The notes under the pieces are model-generated. The model worked only from the letters and a program-made list of their open reading frames with translations, was not told where the DNA came from and made no database searches. The position numbers and the translations under genes are program-made. This document shows, piece by piece, positions 18,203 through 28,100 of a DNA stretch of 64,000 bases. Numbering within the stretch: the first letter of the stretch is position 1; each line of letters starts with the position of its first letter. The stretch is from JBBQNY01 sp038255255 (lineage in GTDB: Bacteria; Pseudomonadota; Gammaproteobacteria; Xanthomonadales; Ahniellaceae), in NCBI GenBank assembly GCA_038255255.1, contig JBBSLL010000001.1:1-64000 (forward strand), in the 5' to 3' direction.

Positions 18203-18562
18203 ATGCGCGAAACATCCGTATCCCTCGACGCCATCGTCTGGAGTTACCACGAGTCCCTGCCGGAAAAGGTGGCGGAGTTCGAGCGTCTCTGGAGTGCGTG
18301 GCAGGCCGATCCGCCTTCGCGCGACGCATGCGATGCATTCCGCGTGCTGATCCATCGCATGTCGGGCGCGAGCGCCGCCTTCGGTTACGAAGACCTAGCC
18401 CAACGCGCCGTGGAACTCGAGCGGTTGCTCAAGCCCGGCGTCTGCCGTGACGAACCCTTGCCGGATGCGATCTATCGGCGAATCGAGAGCGCGGCCGCGG
18501 ATCTGCTCGGTGCGCTGCGGCAACGCGCCAGTGATGCGCAGCCCCCGGCGGCGGTTGTATGA
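18203..18562 (+). CDS. HPt (histidine phosphotransfer) domain protein
   Basis: A 119-residue cytosolic four-helix protein. The phosphorelay motif is 'LIHRMSGASAAFGYEDLA' with the expected phospho-acceptor at His51, followed by the helix 'AVELERLL'. Such free-standing HPt proteins pass phosphate between hybrid kinases and response regulators; no such partner gene is in the window. The gene begins 14 bases after the tRNA and its stop codon overlaps the arginase start (ATGA). That coupling to arginase is unusual and unexplained. Confidence 0.75.
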   Translation: MRETSVSLDAIVWSYHESLPEKVAEFERLWSAWQADPPSRDACDAFRVLIHRMSGASAAFGYEDLAQRAVELERLLKPGVCRDEPLPDAIYRRIESAAADLLGALRQRASDAQPPAAVV

Positions 18563-19533
18563 CCGGACCGGAGTCCGATTCGCACGCGCGCGGAAAATCG
18601 CCGGTGGAATCCAGGTCGGCCCTCCCCGCGCTGTCGCTCATCGGTGTCCCCACCGATGTGGGCGCAGGCACGCGCGGCTCGTCGATGGGCCCCGAAGCAT
18701 TGCGCGTCGCCGGATTGCCGGAGGCGCTCGCGCGCAGGGGCCATTCCGTGCGCGACCTCGGGAATCTTTCGGGGCCGGTGAATCCCTGGCGCGACCCGAC
18801 CGGGGGCTACCGGCATCTTCCCGAAGTCGTTGCCTGGAACCGCAGCGTGCTGACATCGGTGTACGCGGAGTTGGAAGGCCGGCGCCTGCCGATCCTGCTC
18901 GGCGGCGATCATTGCCTGGCGATTGGCTCCATCACGGCGGTGGCGCTGCACTGCAAATCGCAGGGCAAGCAACTGCGCGTGTTGTGGCTGGACGCCCATG
19001 CCGATTTCAACTCGTCGGAGCTCACCCCATCGGGCAACGTCCACGGCATGCCGGTGGCGTGCCTGTGCGGCATGGGACCGCGCGAGCTGACGCATCTGGG
19101 CGGTGAATCGCCGATCCTGTCGCCGGGCCAGATCCACCAGATCGGGATCCGTTCCGTCGATCCGGGCGAGAAGCGGCTGGTCAAGGAAGCGGGACTCAGG
19201 ATCTACGACATGCGCTACATCGACGAGGTCGGCATCAAGCGCACCATGGATGAGGCGCTCGCCGGACTCACGGACGAACACCACCTGCACGTCAGCTTCG
19301 ACGTCGATTTCCTGGACCCTTCGATCGCGCCTGCGGTCGGCACCACGGTTCCCGGTGGGCCGAACTACCGCGAAGCGCAGCTGGTCATGGAAATGATCGC
19401 CGACACCGGCCGCATGGCTTCACTGGACGTGATGGAACTCAATCCAGCGCTGGATTCGCGCAACGCGACGGCCGAGCTCGCGGTCGACCTCATCGAGTCG
19501 TTGTTCGGCAAGTCCACGCTGATGCGCGACTGA
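18559..19533 (+). CDS. rocF: Arginase
   Basis: Hydrolyses arginine to ornithine and urea with a binuclear Mn site. Metal ligands are visible: 'GGDHCLAIG' (H118), 'DAHADFN' (D145, H147, D149) and 'FDVDFLDPS' (D248, D250). 'SGNVHGMP' and 'GGPNYREAQLV' also match arginases rather than agmatinases. The 324-residue protein has a 25-residue N-terminal extension before the conserved core. It is translationally coupled to the HPt gene and followed by a strong terminator. It fits the amino-acid catabolic theme of the window. Confidence 0.92.
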   Translation: MTGPESDSHARGKSPVESRSALPALSLIGVPTDVGAGTRGSSMGPEALRVAGLPEALARRGHSVRDLGNLSGPVNPWRDPTGGYRHLPEVVAWNRSVLTSVYAELEGRRLPILLGGDHCLAIGSITAVALHCKSQGKQLRVLWLDAHADFNSSELTPSGNVHGMPVACLCGMGPRELTHLGGESPILSPGQIHQIGIRSVDPGEKRLVKEAGLRIYDMRYIDEVGIKRTMDEALAGLTDEHHLHVSFDVDFLDPSIAPAVGTTVPGGPNYREAQLVMEMIADTGRMASLDVMELNPALDSRNATAELAVDLIESLFGKSTLMRD

Positions 19534-19555
19534 CGCGCGCGAAGCTTCAACAAAG

Positions 19556-19579
19556 AAAGGGGCCCGAGGGCCCCTTTTT
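19556..19579 (+). terminator. Rho-independent terminator after arginase (probably bidirectional)
   Basis: Stem AAAGGGGCC / GGCCCCTTT with a CGAG tetraloop and a run of five T. It lies between arginase and the convergent secreted-protein gene; A residues on the left make it usable from both strands. Confidence 0.88.
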
Positions 19580-19601
19580 CCTGCCCTGCTGGAATGCAGG
19601 C

Positions 19602-22439
19602 CTATAATTCCTCGAAGCTGTCGATGAACAGCCGGTCCGATGCCGCGCAACTCACTACGCTGACGTCGTCCACGTACCAGCCGTGCGGCGCGAAGCCGAC
19701 ACTGGTGTCCGTGATCGCGCGGAACCGGAACTGCGCGTTCTGCCCTGCGAAGGAATCGATGTCGAGGCTGGCCGTGGTGTACGGCTGCGTGCCGCACCAG
19801 GCCTGCGTGCCATTGCCCAGTGCGCCGTCGTAGAAGTCCTGCAACACCCGCGCGGCCGGGATCGGCGTCCAGGTCGCTCCGGCGTTGGTCGAAATCTCGA
19901 CGAAGCCGCCGTCGAAACAGCCCGGTGCATTCGGTTCCATCGACACGTCGTGCTTGAATCGCAGCGTCAGCAGTTGCTGGCCCGTCGGCAGTGCGATGAC
20001 GGGCGAAGTCAGGCGCTGGTCCGAAGCGGTGACGACGTCGACCGCGAGCCACGACCGCGCTCCGCTGAAGGGCCGTGCGGTGCTCTGCGTCCAAGTCGTG
20101 CCCGCCACGGGATCCGTGGTCCAGCCGTTGACTCCATTCTCCATGTTGTCGAAGTACAGCGTCGTGAGCGAAGAGCCTGCAGCGCACTGGCCGACCCGCG
20201 GGCGCGTGATGAAATTGCGCACGGTCGAGCTGGTTACCGTTCCGCACACATTAGTGGCCCTGACTCTCCAGAAATATCGACTGCTGAAGACGAGTACACC
20301 CGAGGGCATCTGATACGAAACGCCGCTCAGCGCGGGGCTGGTGTGCACGATCGTGCTGAACGCGGCGTCGCTCGCGATTTCCACCACGTAGGACTCGACC
20401 CCTGTCGACGCAGACCAGGTGAAGAGTGGGCTGAGCGTTGCATTGGTCAGGTCATTGGCCGGACCCGTCAACCCCGGCGCGCTCGGCGTCGCCGTGACGA
20501 AATCCACAGCAACCGTGCGTGACCGACCGATCGGAGGCGCGCCACCCGTTCCGGTCACCGTGATGTTGTAAGTGCCCGCCGTCACGGCGGCCGTGTTGGA
20601 AAGGGTCAAGGTGGACGACCCGGGTACCGCCGTGATGGAGGCTGGCGAAAAGGCCACGTTGGTGCCGGCAGGCTGCCCGCTCGCGATCAGCGTCGCGGTC
20701 CCGACGAAATTGCTGTAGCCGTGCGCGTCCACGGTGATCGAAGCATTGTTCGGCGTGCAGACCTTCTGCTGCAGCGGCACAGCGGCCATGCCGAAGCTTG
20801 GTGTTCCGCAATCGGGGAACTTGAACGAACCGGCGCGCAGCGTCCATTGCGTGCCGGTCACCGCGAAGAACTCGTTGATGTACCAGAACGTGCAATCGTC
20901 GGCGGAGTCGACGTTCATCGACGTGTAGTCGCCCCAGCGGCGCGTCGTCTGGCTCGATCCGCCCGTACCGGCGACGAACGTGCCTTCGCCCTGCGCCATC
21001 GTGCCGAGTGGATCACTTTCCAGGCGCCCGGTGTAACGGATGCCCGGGAACTCGGTGGTTCCGCCGACGCTGTAGCCCATGGCCATGTTGCCCGAACGAT
21101 CCTGCGCGATCGAACCCATCCAGCGTTGCACGCCATCGGCTGGCGCGAAGGTGCTGTCCTGGTAAAGCACCGGGGTCGCGGCGCTCAGGTTGCGCAGCTC
21201 CCACCAGCGGATGCCCGCGTGGAGAGGTGTCGCTTCGACCGACTGGTTGGTGACGATCGATTCGTAACTTCCATAGTTGCGATAGGCGGCGCGATGCATC
21301 GGACGCTGCCGGTACGACAGGATGTCCACCGCGCCCAGCGGGGCGGGCTGCGGAATGCAACTGCGTCCAGTGCAGGGGTAGATCGTGTCGTATGGCGCAA
21401 TCGGAATCGGCGGCGCGAGCACGAAAGTCGAGGCAGGGGGATTGGCGAAGTTGATATTGAATTTCCACACGAACAGGGCGTCGAAGGTCGCACCGTACGG
21501 GCCGCCGTTGTCCATCGATCCGACGAAGTACGCCGGGCTGCCCGCAGGTGGCGGCGTGGTTCCGTCGAGGTCGGCGGGCAGCAAGCCGTCGCCGAGGAAG
21601 CGCGCGGTCTCCGCGGTCATCTGGTTGACGAAGGAGATGATGGTCGGCGTCGGATTGCCGGCGATCATCTGCGCGCGATCTACGGCATACGCGCCAATCG
21701 AGTTGCTGCCGAGCTCGCGAGTCGACATGACATAGGCATTGGGCCACACACCGAACTTGGGATAATCCGGGAACACCGCCGTCTGGAATGCGTAGCGGAA
21801 GTACGTACCGAGCGGGTCTGGTGACGTGGAAATTGCGACGCACAGGAAAAATCCGGGTCCGTTACCGTCCGAGAACTGGGTTAGCAGCCAACGGTCGGCG
21901 AGCTGGTCGTAGAGCACGATCGGGTCGCCCGCATTCTCGACTTCGCAAGGGCCGCTGAAGCCGACGAACAGGGTGTTGATCGCCGCAGGCCCAAACTGCG
22001 AGGTGCCGGTCTTGTTGAAGATCTGGAACGTCGCGTTCGACATGCGCACGTAGTGAGTAGCGCTCACGTCACCGACGGGATCGGGCGGGTTCGCGGTGCC
22101 GGTGCCGACGTTGAAGTTCTGAGCGGGCGCAGGGATGTCGAGTGGCGGCCCGATCCAATCCTGTACGTTTCCGTCCCGATCCTGCTCGCCGTAGGTGAGC
22201 TTGCCCGGCGGGTCCGGATCGGCCATCAGCGATCCGAAGAATCCGGAGCCCTCGACATCGGGCGACGGGATAATGGGAATCGAGCGCAATGGTGGCGAGA
22301 CGTCGAAGTAGGTGGCGGTCGTCGCGTAGCGGAACGTGCCTCGAACCTCGGGTTGCGGCTGGTCAGCGGCGAAGATCAACGGCGATGCGAGGGCGAGGCC
22401 GGCGATTGCCGCCGCGCGGATCAGTTTTGTGAAAGTCAT
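19602..22439 (-). CDS. Large secreted protein with fibronectin-like and MAM-like C-terminal domains
   Basis: A 945-residue exported protein. The ATG at 22439 gives a clean signal peptide ('LIRAAAIAGLALASPLIFAADQ'); the frame continues upstream but without signal-peptide character. Residues about 30-580 form a large unnamed domain containing 'PVGDVSATHYVRMSNATFQIF' and many short beta strands. Then come Ig-like ('TPNNASITVDAHGYSNFVG') and fibronectin-III-like segments ('TLSPLFTWSASTGVESYVVEI', 'FWRVRATNVCG'), then a jelly-roll of the MAM/immune-inhibitor-A type ('DNMENGVNGWTTDP', 'GWYVDDVSVVSC'). No protease site is seen. The tail 'DRLFIDSFEEL' resembles that of the FG-GAP lipoprotein at 8227. 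Confidence 0.72.
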   Translation of the reverse strand: MTFTKLIRAAAIAGLALASPLIFAADQPQPEVRGTFRYATTATYFDVSPPLRSIPIIPSPDVEGSGFFGSLMADPDPPGKLTYGEQDRDGNVQDWIGPPLDIPAPAQNFNVGTGTANPPDPVGDVSATHYVRMSNATFQIFNKTGTSQFGPAAINTLFVGFSGPCEVENAGDPIVLYDQLADRWLLTQFSDGNGPGFFLCVAISTSPDPLGTYFRYAFQTAVFPDYPKFGVWPNAYVMSTRELGSNSIGAYAVDRAQMIAGNPTPTIISFVNQMTAETARFLGDGLLPADLDGTTPPPAGSPAYFVGSMDNGGPYGATFDALFVWKFNINFANPPASTFVLAPPIPIAPYDTIYPCTGRSCIPQPAPLGAVDILSYRQRPMHRAAYRNYGSYESIVTNQSVEATPLHAGIRWWELRNLSAATPVLYQDSTFAPADGVQRWMGSIAQDRSGNMAMGYSVGGTTEFPGIRYTGRLESDPLGTMAQGEGTFVAGTGGSSQTTRRWGDYTSMNVDSADDCTFWYINEFFAVTGTQWTLRAGSFKFPDCGTPSFGMAAVPLQQKVCTPNNASITVDAHGYSNFVGTATLIASGQPAGTNVAFSPASITAVPGSSTLTLSNTAAVTAGTYNITVTGTGGAPPIGRSRTVAVDFVTATPSAPGLTGPANDLTNATLSPLFTWSASTGVESYVVEIASDAAFSTIVHTSPALSGVSYQMPSGVLVFSSRYFWRVRATNVCGTVTSSTVRNFITRPRVGQCAAGSSLTTLYFDNMENGVNGWTTDPVAGTTWTQSTARPFSGARSWLAVDVVTASDQRLTSPVIALPTGQQLLTLRFKHDVSMEPNAPGCFDGGFVEISTNAGATWTPIPAARVLQDFYDGALGNGTQAWCGTQPYTTASLDIDSFAGQNAQFRFRAITDTSVGFAPHGWYVDDVSVVSCAASDRLFIDSFEEL

Positions 22440-22676
22440 GGTTCCCCCAGGTTGAATTTGGGCGATGGCGACGACGGTCTTGTCCTTGCGACTGGTTTTG
22501 GCCAAGTCGCGGCGGCGCCCATATCGCGCTCCCAGTGCAACAGGAACCGGGACCGGGTAAGGCCTGTCGAGTCGGCATCCTAACTCAACCCCGCCAGGGG
22601 ATGAGTTGTTGCTCGTCCGGTGCGTGTGGCGTGCACGCACCGGCTGTCGGACGCTCGCCCTCTTGGAGACAGGGCC

Positions 22677-23483
22677 TCACCAGGGGTCGGGCGTGAACGA
22701 ACCCGGGAACGCACGCGGCACGCGCTGCGAGTAGTGCGGCGCCGGCCAGATGCCGCGTGCAACCAGGCTTTCGTGGCGATCGTAGAACACCCGCACGATT
22801 TCGTCGGGGCGGCTGCTTGCACGCTGGAAGACGGTGGTGCTCGCCGGATCGTAGCGCCGCTCGCCGTGACCGGTACCGAGCGGCGCGGCGGCCGCGTCCG
22901 CTGACGACTGCGACTGCTGCGCCATCGGTGCCTGGCTGCGCTCGCGCCGCGCACCGGCATTTGCCGCGCGCTTGGCAGTGTCGCCGTGTTCGCCATAACC
23001 GCGATCCTCGAAGGCGACCGGCGGCGAGGCGGTGATGGAAGGAGGCGGTACTTCGCGAAACACCGCGGCGCCGATCACGCCGACATCGAGCGGTCGGCCG
23101 GTTCGCGCGGCATAGCTGTCCGGCAGTTCGGTGAAATAGAACCCGGCGGTTTCCTCGAGGCTCTTGCGCCAGCCGCGGACGTCCACCTGTTGCCACGGCG
23201 CGAGCACGTAACCTTGTTGCGACGGACTTGCGGTTCGTCCGTTGATCACGTTGACGCCGTCGACAGAAAGCACCACCAGTACGCGCTCGCCGCTGCGGTT
23301 GGCAACGCGCAGCGTGTACGCAGCGCCGGGTTCGCCTGCGACGTAGCTGTCGCCCCGGAACCGCGTTTGCGCAAAGGCGTTCCCGGCAGGATCCACGACG
23401 GTGACGTCCACCAGGGGTCCGGCGTGCGCCGGTGCGGTGGCAACGAGCAGTGCAGCCAGGGCGAGGCTCAAGCGGGCCGGCAT
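22677..23483 (-). CDS. Exported protein of unknown function
   Basis: A 268-residue protein with a signal peptide ('MPARLSLALAALLVATAPAHAG'). The mature N-terminal half looks like one beta-rich domain: 'EPGAAYTLRVANRSGERVLVVLSVDGVNVINGRTAS', followed by 'WQQVDVRGWRKSLEETAGFYFTELPDSYAARTGRP'. The C-terminal part is Ala/Gln-rich and ends with 'ASSRPDEIVRVFYDRHESLVARGIWP'. A GGAGA ribosome site stands seven to eight bases before the ATG. I do not recognise a named family. It stands upstream of, and on the same strand as, the large secreted protein but is separated by 237 bases. Confidence 0.65.
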   Translation of the reverse strand: MPARLSLALAALLVATAPAHAGPLVDVTVVDPAGNAFAQTRFRGDSYVAGEPGAAYTLRVANRSGERVLVVLSVDGVNVINGRTASPSQQGYVLAPWQQVDVRGWRKSLEETAGFYFTELPDSYAARTGRPLDVGVIGAAVFREVPPPSITASPPVAFEDRGYGEHGDTAKRAANAGARRERSQAPMAQQSQSSADAAAAPLGTGHGERRYDPASTTVFQRASSRPDEIVRVFYDRHESLVARGIWPAPHYSQRVPRAFPGSFTPDPW

Positions 23484-23629
23484 GACGATTCTCCAAGTGG
23501 GGGTACTGTTCGAAACGCACGGCGCGCGCGCGCGGGGTTAGACGCAGGCAGTGCGATGGGCCGTGTCGCCCCTTATCAGGCGCCGCTGATCGTCACGGCG
23601 AGCGCGTCTAGGGGCATCGCCGTGGGCAT

Positions 23630-23635
23630 TACAAT
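23630..23635 (+). promoter_or_regulatory. Possible -10 element of trpS
   Basis: TACAAT lies 35 bases before the trpS start codon. No obvious -35 box. Confidence 0.3.
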
Positions 23636-23670
23636 CGCAACATGACTTCTGTGCAGATTGCTTCGAACGG

Positions 23671-25017
23671 ATGACCATTCGCCACAGGGTGCTGACCGGC
23701 ATCACGACCAGCGGCACGCCGCATCTCGGCAATTACGTGGGGGCGATCCGGCCGGCGATCGCGTCCAGCCAGCGCGATGATGTCGAATCCTTCTTCTTCC
23801 TGGCCGACTACCACGCCCTGGTGAAGTGCCAGGACCCCGCGCGCGTCCAGCGCTCGACGCTCGAAATCGCCGCGACGTGGCTCGCGCTCGGCCTCGATCC
23901 CGAACGCGTGTTCTTCTATCGCCAGTCCGACATCCCGGAAATCCCTGAACTCGCGTGGCTGCTCTCGTGCGTTGCGGCCAAGGGCCTGCTCAATCGCGCG
24001 CACGCCTACAAGGCATCCGTCGATGCCAACCTTGCCAACGAGCTCGACGCCGACGCGGGCATCAGCATGGGACTTTTTTCGTACCCGGTGCTGATGGCAG
24101 CGGACATCCTCATGTTCAATGCGCATCGCGTGCCGGTCGGGCGCGACCAGGTCCAGCACATCGAGATGGCGCGCGATTTTGCGCAGCGCTTCAATCACCT
24201 CTACGGCGGGCATTTCGAGGGTGGGCCGGCGCCGTTCGTGCTGCCGGAAGCCGAGGTCGATGCGTCGGTGGCGACCCTGCCAGGGCTCGATGGCCGCAAG
24301 ATGTCGAAGAGCTACGACAACACCATTCCGTTGTGGCTTGAAGCCAAGGCACTGCGCAAGGCACTGCTCGGCATCGTCACGGATTCGCGCGCACCGGGCG
24401 AAGCCAAGGATCCGGGAACGTCGAACGTGTTTGCGTTGTACCAGGCGTTTGCGAGCGCGGCGGAAACGCATGCAATGCAGGACGCCTTCACCACCGGAAT
24501 TGCGTGGGGAGACGCGAAGCAGCAACTGTTCGAGCGAATCGATTCGGAACTTGCACCGGCGCGCGAACGCTACCGCGATCTCATGCAGCGCCCCGTGCAT
24601 GTGGAGGAAGTCCTCAGCGAGGGCGGCCGCAAGGCACGTGAGCGTGCTGCCCCCTTCATGCGATCGTTGCGCGTTGGCGTTGGCCTGAGACCGCTCGCGA
24701 TGCCGGCGGAGGCCGCAGCAGCGAGGCCGGTTGCCTCGCCTGCTCCGGACAAGGCCGCGGTCATCAAGACCTGGCGCGAGCGTGCGGGCACCTTCCACTT
24801 CAAGGTGCTCGATTCAAATGGGGCCCTGATGCTGACAAGCATTGCGTTTGCGACGGCGTCCGATGCCGGGCAGGTCGTCGCGAAACTCAAGCGCGGCGTT
24901 GCGGTGGCATGCGGTCTGGACGGCTCGGCATCGCTCGACGGCGAGGAGATCGGCATGCTGGCTGACGGCGTGACACTCGACGCGTTGCGTGCTGCCATCG
25001 GGCAATCCGGCACCTAG
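23671..25017 (+). CDS. trpS: Tryptophanyl-tRNA synthetase with C-terminal extension
   Basis: Charges tRNA-Trp. The class I motifs are present: 'PHLGN' (the HIGH motif, residues 17-21) and KMSKS at residues 210-214. The catalytic and anticodon-binding parts end near residue 335. Most bacterial TrpS proteins are about 330-350 residues long; this one has 448. After a Pro/Ala linker a separate domain follows ('WRERAGTFHFKVLDSNGALMLTSIAFAT', 'ASDAGQVVAKLKRGV'), which resembles the short beta-hairpin domain of YegP/DUF1508 proteins. Xanthomonas relatives carry similar extensions. The role of the extra domain is unknown. Confidence 0.94.
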   Translation: MTIRHRVLTGITTSGTPHLGNYVGAIRPAIASSQRDDVESFFFLADYHALVKCQDPARVQRSTLEIAATWLALGLDPERVFFYRQSDIPEIPELAWLLSCVAAKGLLNRAHAYKASVDANLANELDADAGISMGLFSYPVLMAADILMFNAHRVPVGRDQVQHIEMARDFAQRFNHLYGGHFEGGPAPFVLPEAEVDASVATLPGLDGRKMSKSYDNTIPLWLEAKALRKALLGIVTDSRAPGEAKDPGTSNVFALYQAFASAAETHAMQDAFTTGIAWGDAKQQLFERIDSELAPARERYRDLMQRPVHVEEVLSEGGRKARERAAPFMRSLRVGVGLRPLAMPAEAAAARPVASPAPDKAAVIKTWRERAGTFHFKVLDSNGALMLTSIAFATASDAGQVVAKLKRGVAVACGLDGSASLDGEEIGMLADGVTLDALRAAIGQSGT

Positions 25018-25117
25018 GGCAAATACGCAAACGCGTGACCGCGCGCCGACACCGCTGCCCGCTGTGCGTCGGCAAGCCACGTCTGGCTCGGGCTCGGGCG
25101 ACGCGCCCCGATACCGA

Positions 25118-28100
25118 TCAGGGCCGCACCAGTGCTACCAGCTCGCGCGCCTGCGGATCGAACGGACGGGCCGCCTGCAGCGCGGCGACTGCGCGCAGGT
25201 GTTCCGCGCGCGCGGGTGCAGACCGGGGTTTCTGGCGGAAGGCCGCAGCAGTCGACCATCCGCGAGCCACGCGCGTCGGCCACGCCCGTTCGCCGAGTTG
25301 TTCGCGGTAGCCCGAGTGCGCAAGCCGCGCAGCGGAAAGGCATTCTGGAATGTCATTCCGGACGCAGGCGATTCGGGCTTTGAGCAGATCAAGGTCGGGT
25401 GACGTGGCGCTGCCCAGTCCCCGGTCCGCGAACTGCGCGGTGGCGGCGTCGAGGGATTTCGCGGCTTCTGCCGCGTCCCCGTTTTCAAGGGCAGCGGTCG
25501 CGCGCCAGCGCAGGAAATCGATCTGTTCGACGTGCGGCGCCGAATAGGTTTGCTGCACTTGTGGCCACCATCGCCCGAGCAACGATCGCGCCTCGTCTGC
25601 ACGGCCAGAGAGAAGATGCGCCTGCGCCTGCAACGACACCAGCCGCAACTGGGCCCGGGTGTCCGGCTCAGGTTTGGAGCGCTCGGCTACCAGAAGCCGA
25701 TCGAACTCGCGGGCAGCCTCTTCAACATTGCCACGCTCGAGCGCGACCTGCGCACGCGTGGTGTCGACTTCGCCGCGCTTGGGGTGCGCGTCGCCCAGCG
25801 CCGCGCGCCAGATCCGGTCCGCTTCGTCGAGTGAAGTGGCAGCCGAAGAGTCGTCTGCGAGGTTCAGGAAATTGCGCGCTTCGTTGTAGTGAAGCGTGGC
25901 CAGCATGTCGGGATCGGCCTCCGGCTGGCCATCGAACACGCCGCGCGCACGGACGTACCACAGCGCGGCCTCGCGGTAGCGGCCCCGCAGGCGCAGGATG
26001 CCGGCCAGGGCGTTCATGACGTAGGCATTCATGGGGTGCGTCGACGGCATCACGCGGGCCGCGATGGCAGTGTTCTCGCGGGAGATCTTCTCCGCCTCGG
26101 CGAGCTGGTCGAGCTTGCGCAATGCCAGCGACAGATTGTGTCGGGCGCGCAGGATCGCGGGATCGCCTACGCCATGTCGGCGCTCGTGGTCCGTCACGAG
26201 CTGACGCAGGCGCTTCACTGCTTCCTCGTTCTGATCGTCCGCATACAGGGCCAGCGCATAGTCATTGAGGGCGATCCGGATGCGGGTCTCGTGCTCACCG
26301 GGACGCGCCTGACGCGCCATCGCGACCGCGCGGCGCAGCTCGATGCCGGGCTTCTTCGTTCCGCCGTAATCCAGCAGTCGCGCCCTGGCCAGGTCGAGGT
26401 CTTCGGAACGGGACTCGATATTCTGCGCGGCGTCGCCGAAGTACGTGCGGAATTGCGGCGCGGCGACGACCCGGCGCCACCATTTGCTTTCCACGCGGGA
26501 GATCCGGTCGCGCAATTCGACTGCTTCCTTTGCCCACCTCGCACCGTTTTCGATGTCGGCCTGATGCGAGGCCATGTCCACCAGATCGACGAGCACGTCG
26601 AAGCGCGGTCGCAGCGTCTCGCCCTCGGGTGGCAGTAGTTCGAGTGCGGACTCGAGTCTCTTGCGGGCCGTGGCGTAGTCGCCGAGATAGAGGTAGGCGT
26701 TGCCAATGGAGTTGTAGAGCTCACCAGCGGTCCGGGGCTGGTTCGCGAGCTCCGCGATGCGCTTGCTGCCGCCGTCGAGCAGGGATATCGCAGTCACCGG
26801 TTCGCCGTCGGACTCCTCGGGCCGCGACTCCTGGAAGAGCGACACGATGAACTGCTTGACCGCTTCGGCGCGTTCCGCCTCCTGGCGAGCGGCGCGTGCC
26901 TGCGCGAGGCTGACGCCCGTCGCAATGCCGAGCACCGCGAAGATCGCGACACCGGCAGCGACCGGGATGCGATGGCGTCGCAGGAATTTTCCGGCCCGGT
27001 AGGCGAACCGCGGTGGAACCGCCTGCACGGCGCGCCCGTCGAGGTGCCGGCGCAGGTCCTCGCAGAATGCGGCTACCGACGGATAGCGATCCTGTGGGCG
27101 CTTTTCCAGTGCCTTGTGCACGATGAGGTCGAGGTCGCCCGTCAGTTGCCTGCGCAACTGCGCTGGCGTTGCTCCCCGCTGCGCAGCGAGCCCGGTCAGT
27201 ACGCCCGGATCCGTCGGCAATGCCGCCTGCATCGCCGGGGCCTCGAGCTCCAGCACCGCGCGCTGCATCTTGAAGGGCGTCGCATTGGGTTGCTGGAAAG
27301 GCCGCGCGCCCACCAGCAGCTCGAACAGGATGATGCCGAGCGTGAACACGTCGGTCGCCGCACTGTGCGGATCGCCGCGGATCTGCTCCGGTGCCGCGTA
27401 TTCCGGCGTGTGGATGAAGGTGTGCGGAGAAGTTGCTTCCTGGTCCTGTTCGTCGAGCAGCGCGGCGATGCCGAAGTCGAGAACGTGCGGACCTCCATCC
27501 TTGTCGATCAGGATGTTGGTGGGCTTGAGATCGCGATGGATGACGAGTTGCTGGTGTGCGTACTGCACCGCCTCGGCGATGCGCAGCACCAGCGCGGCGC
27601 GCTCGCGCACCGGCAAAGCCCAGCGCGCGCACCACTGGCTGAGGTTCTCGCCTTCGATCAGCTCCATCGCGAACCACGGCGAACCGTCCTCGAGCACGCC
27701 GCCGTCGTACAGCCGCGCAATCGCCGGGTGTTGCAGGCGCGAGAGGATCTGGCGCTCGCGCTCGAAGCGTCGGCGCGCGTCGCTGCCCTCGTAACCACTC
27801 CGGATCAGCTTGAGCGCGACCTGCTGCGTGAATCCGCCCGCGTTGCGCTCGGCAAGGTACACCGCGCCCATGCCGCCGTGTCCGAGCAGTTTGACAAGGC
27901 GATAGGCGCCAACGTGCTGGCCGAGGCGTGCTTCGTTGTCCTGGCGCGGGCCGGCCACCACTTCGGTGTGTTCGAACCGGTCGCCCCGATGCGCGTCGAA
28001 CAGTGCGGCCCGATCGTCGAGAGGACCCGCCGGCCGGCTGTCCGCAGCGAGCAAGCGCTCGACCGTCGTGCGCAGTTCTTCATCGGGTCCGCAGCGCGCT

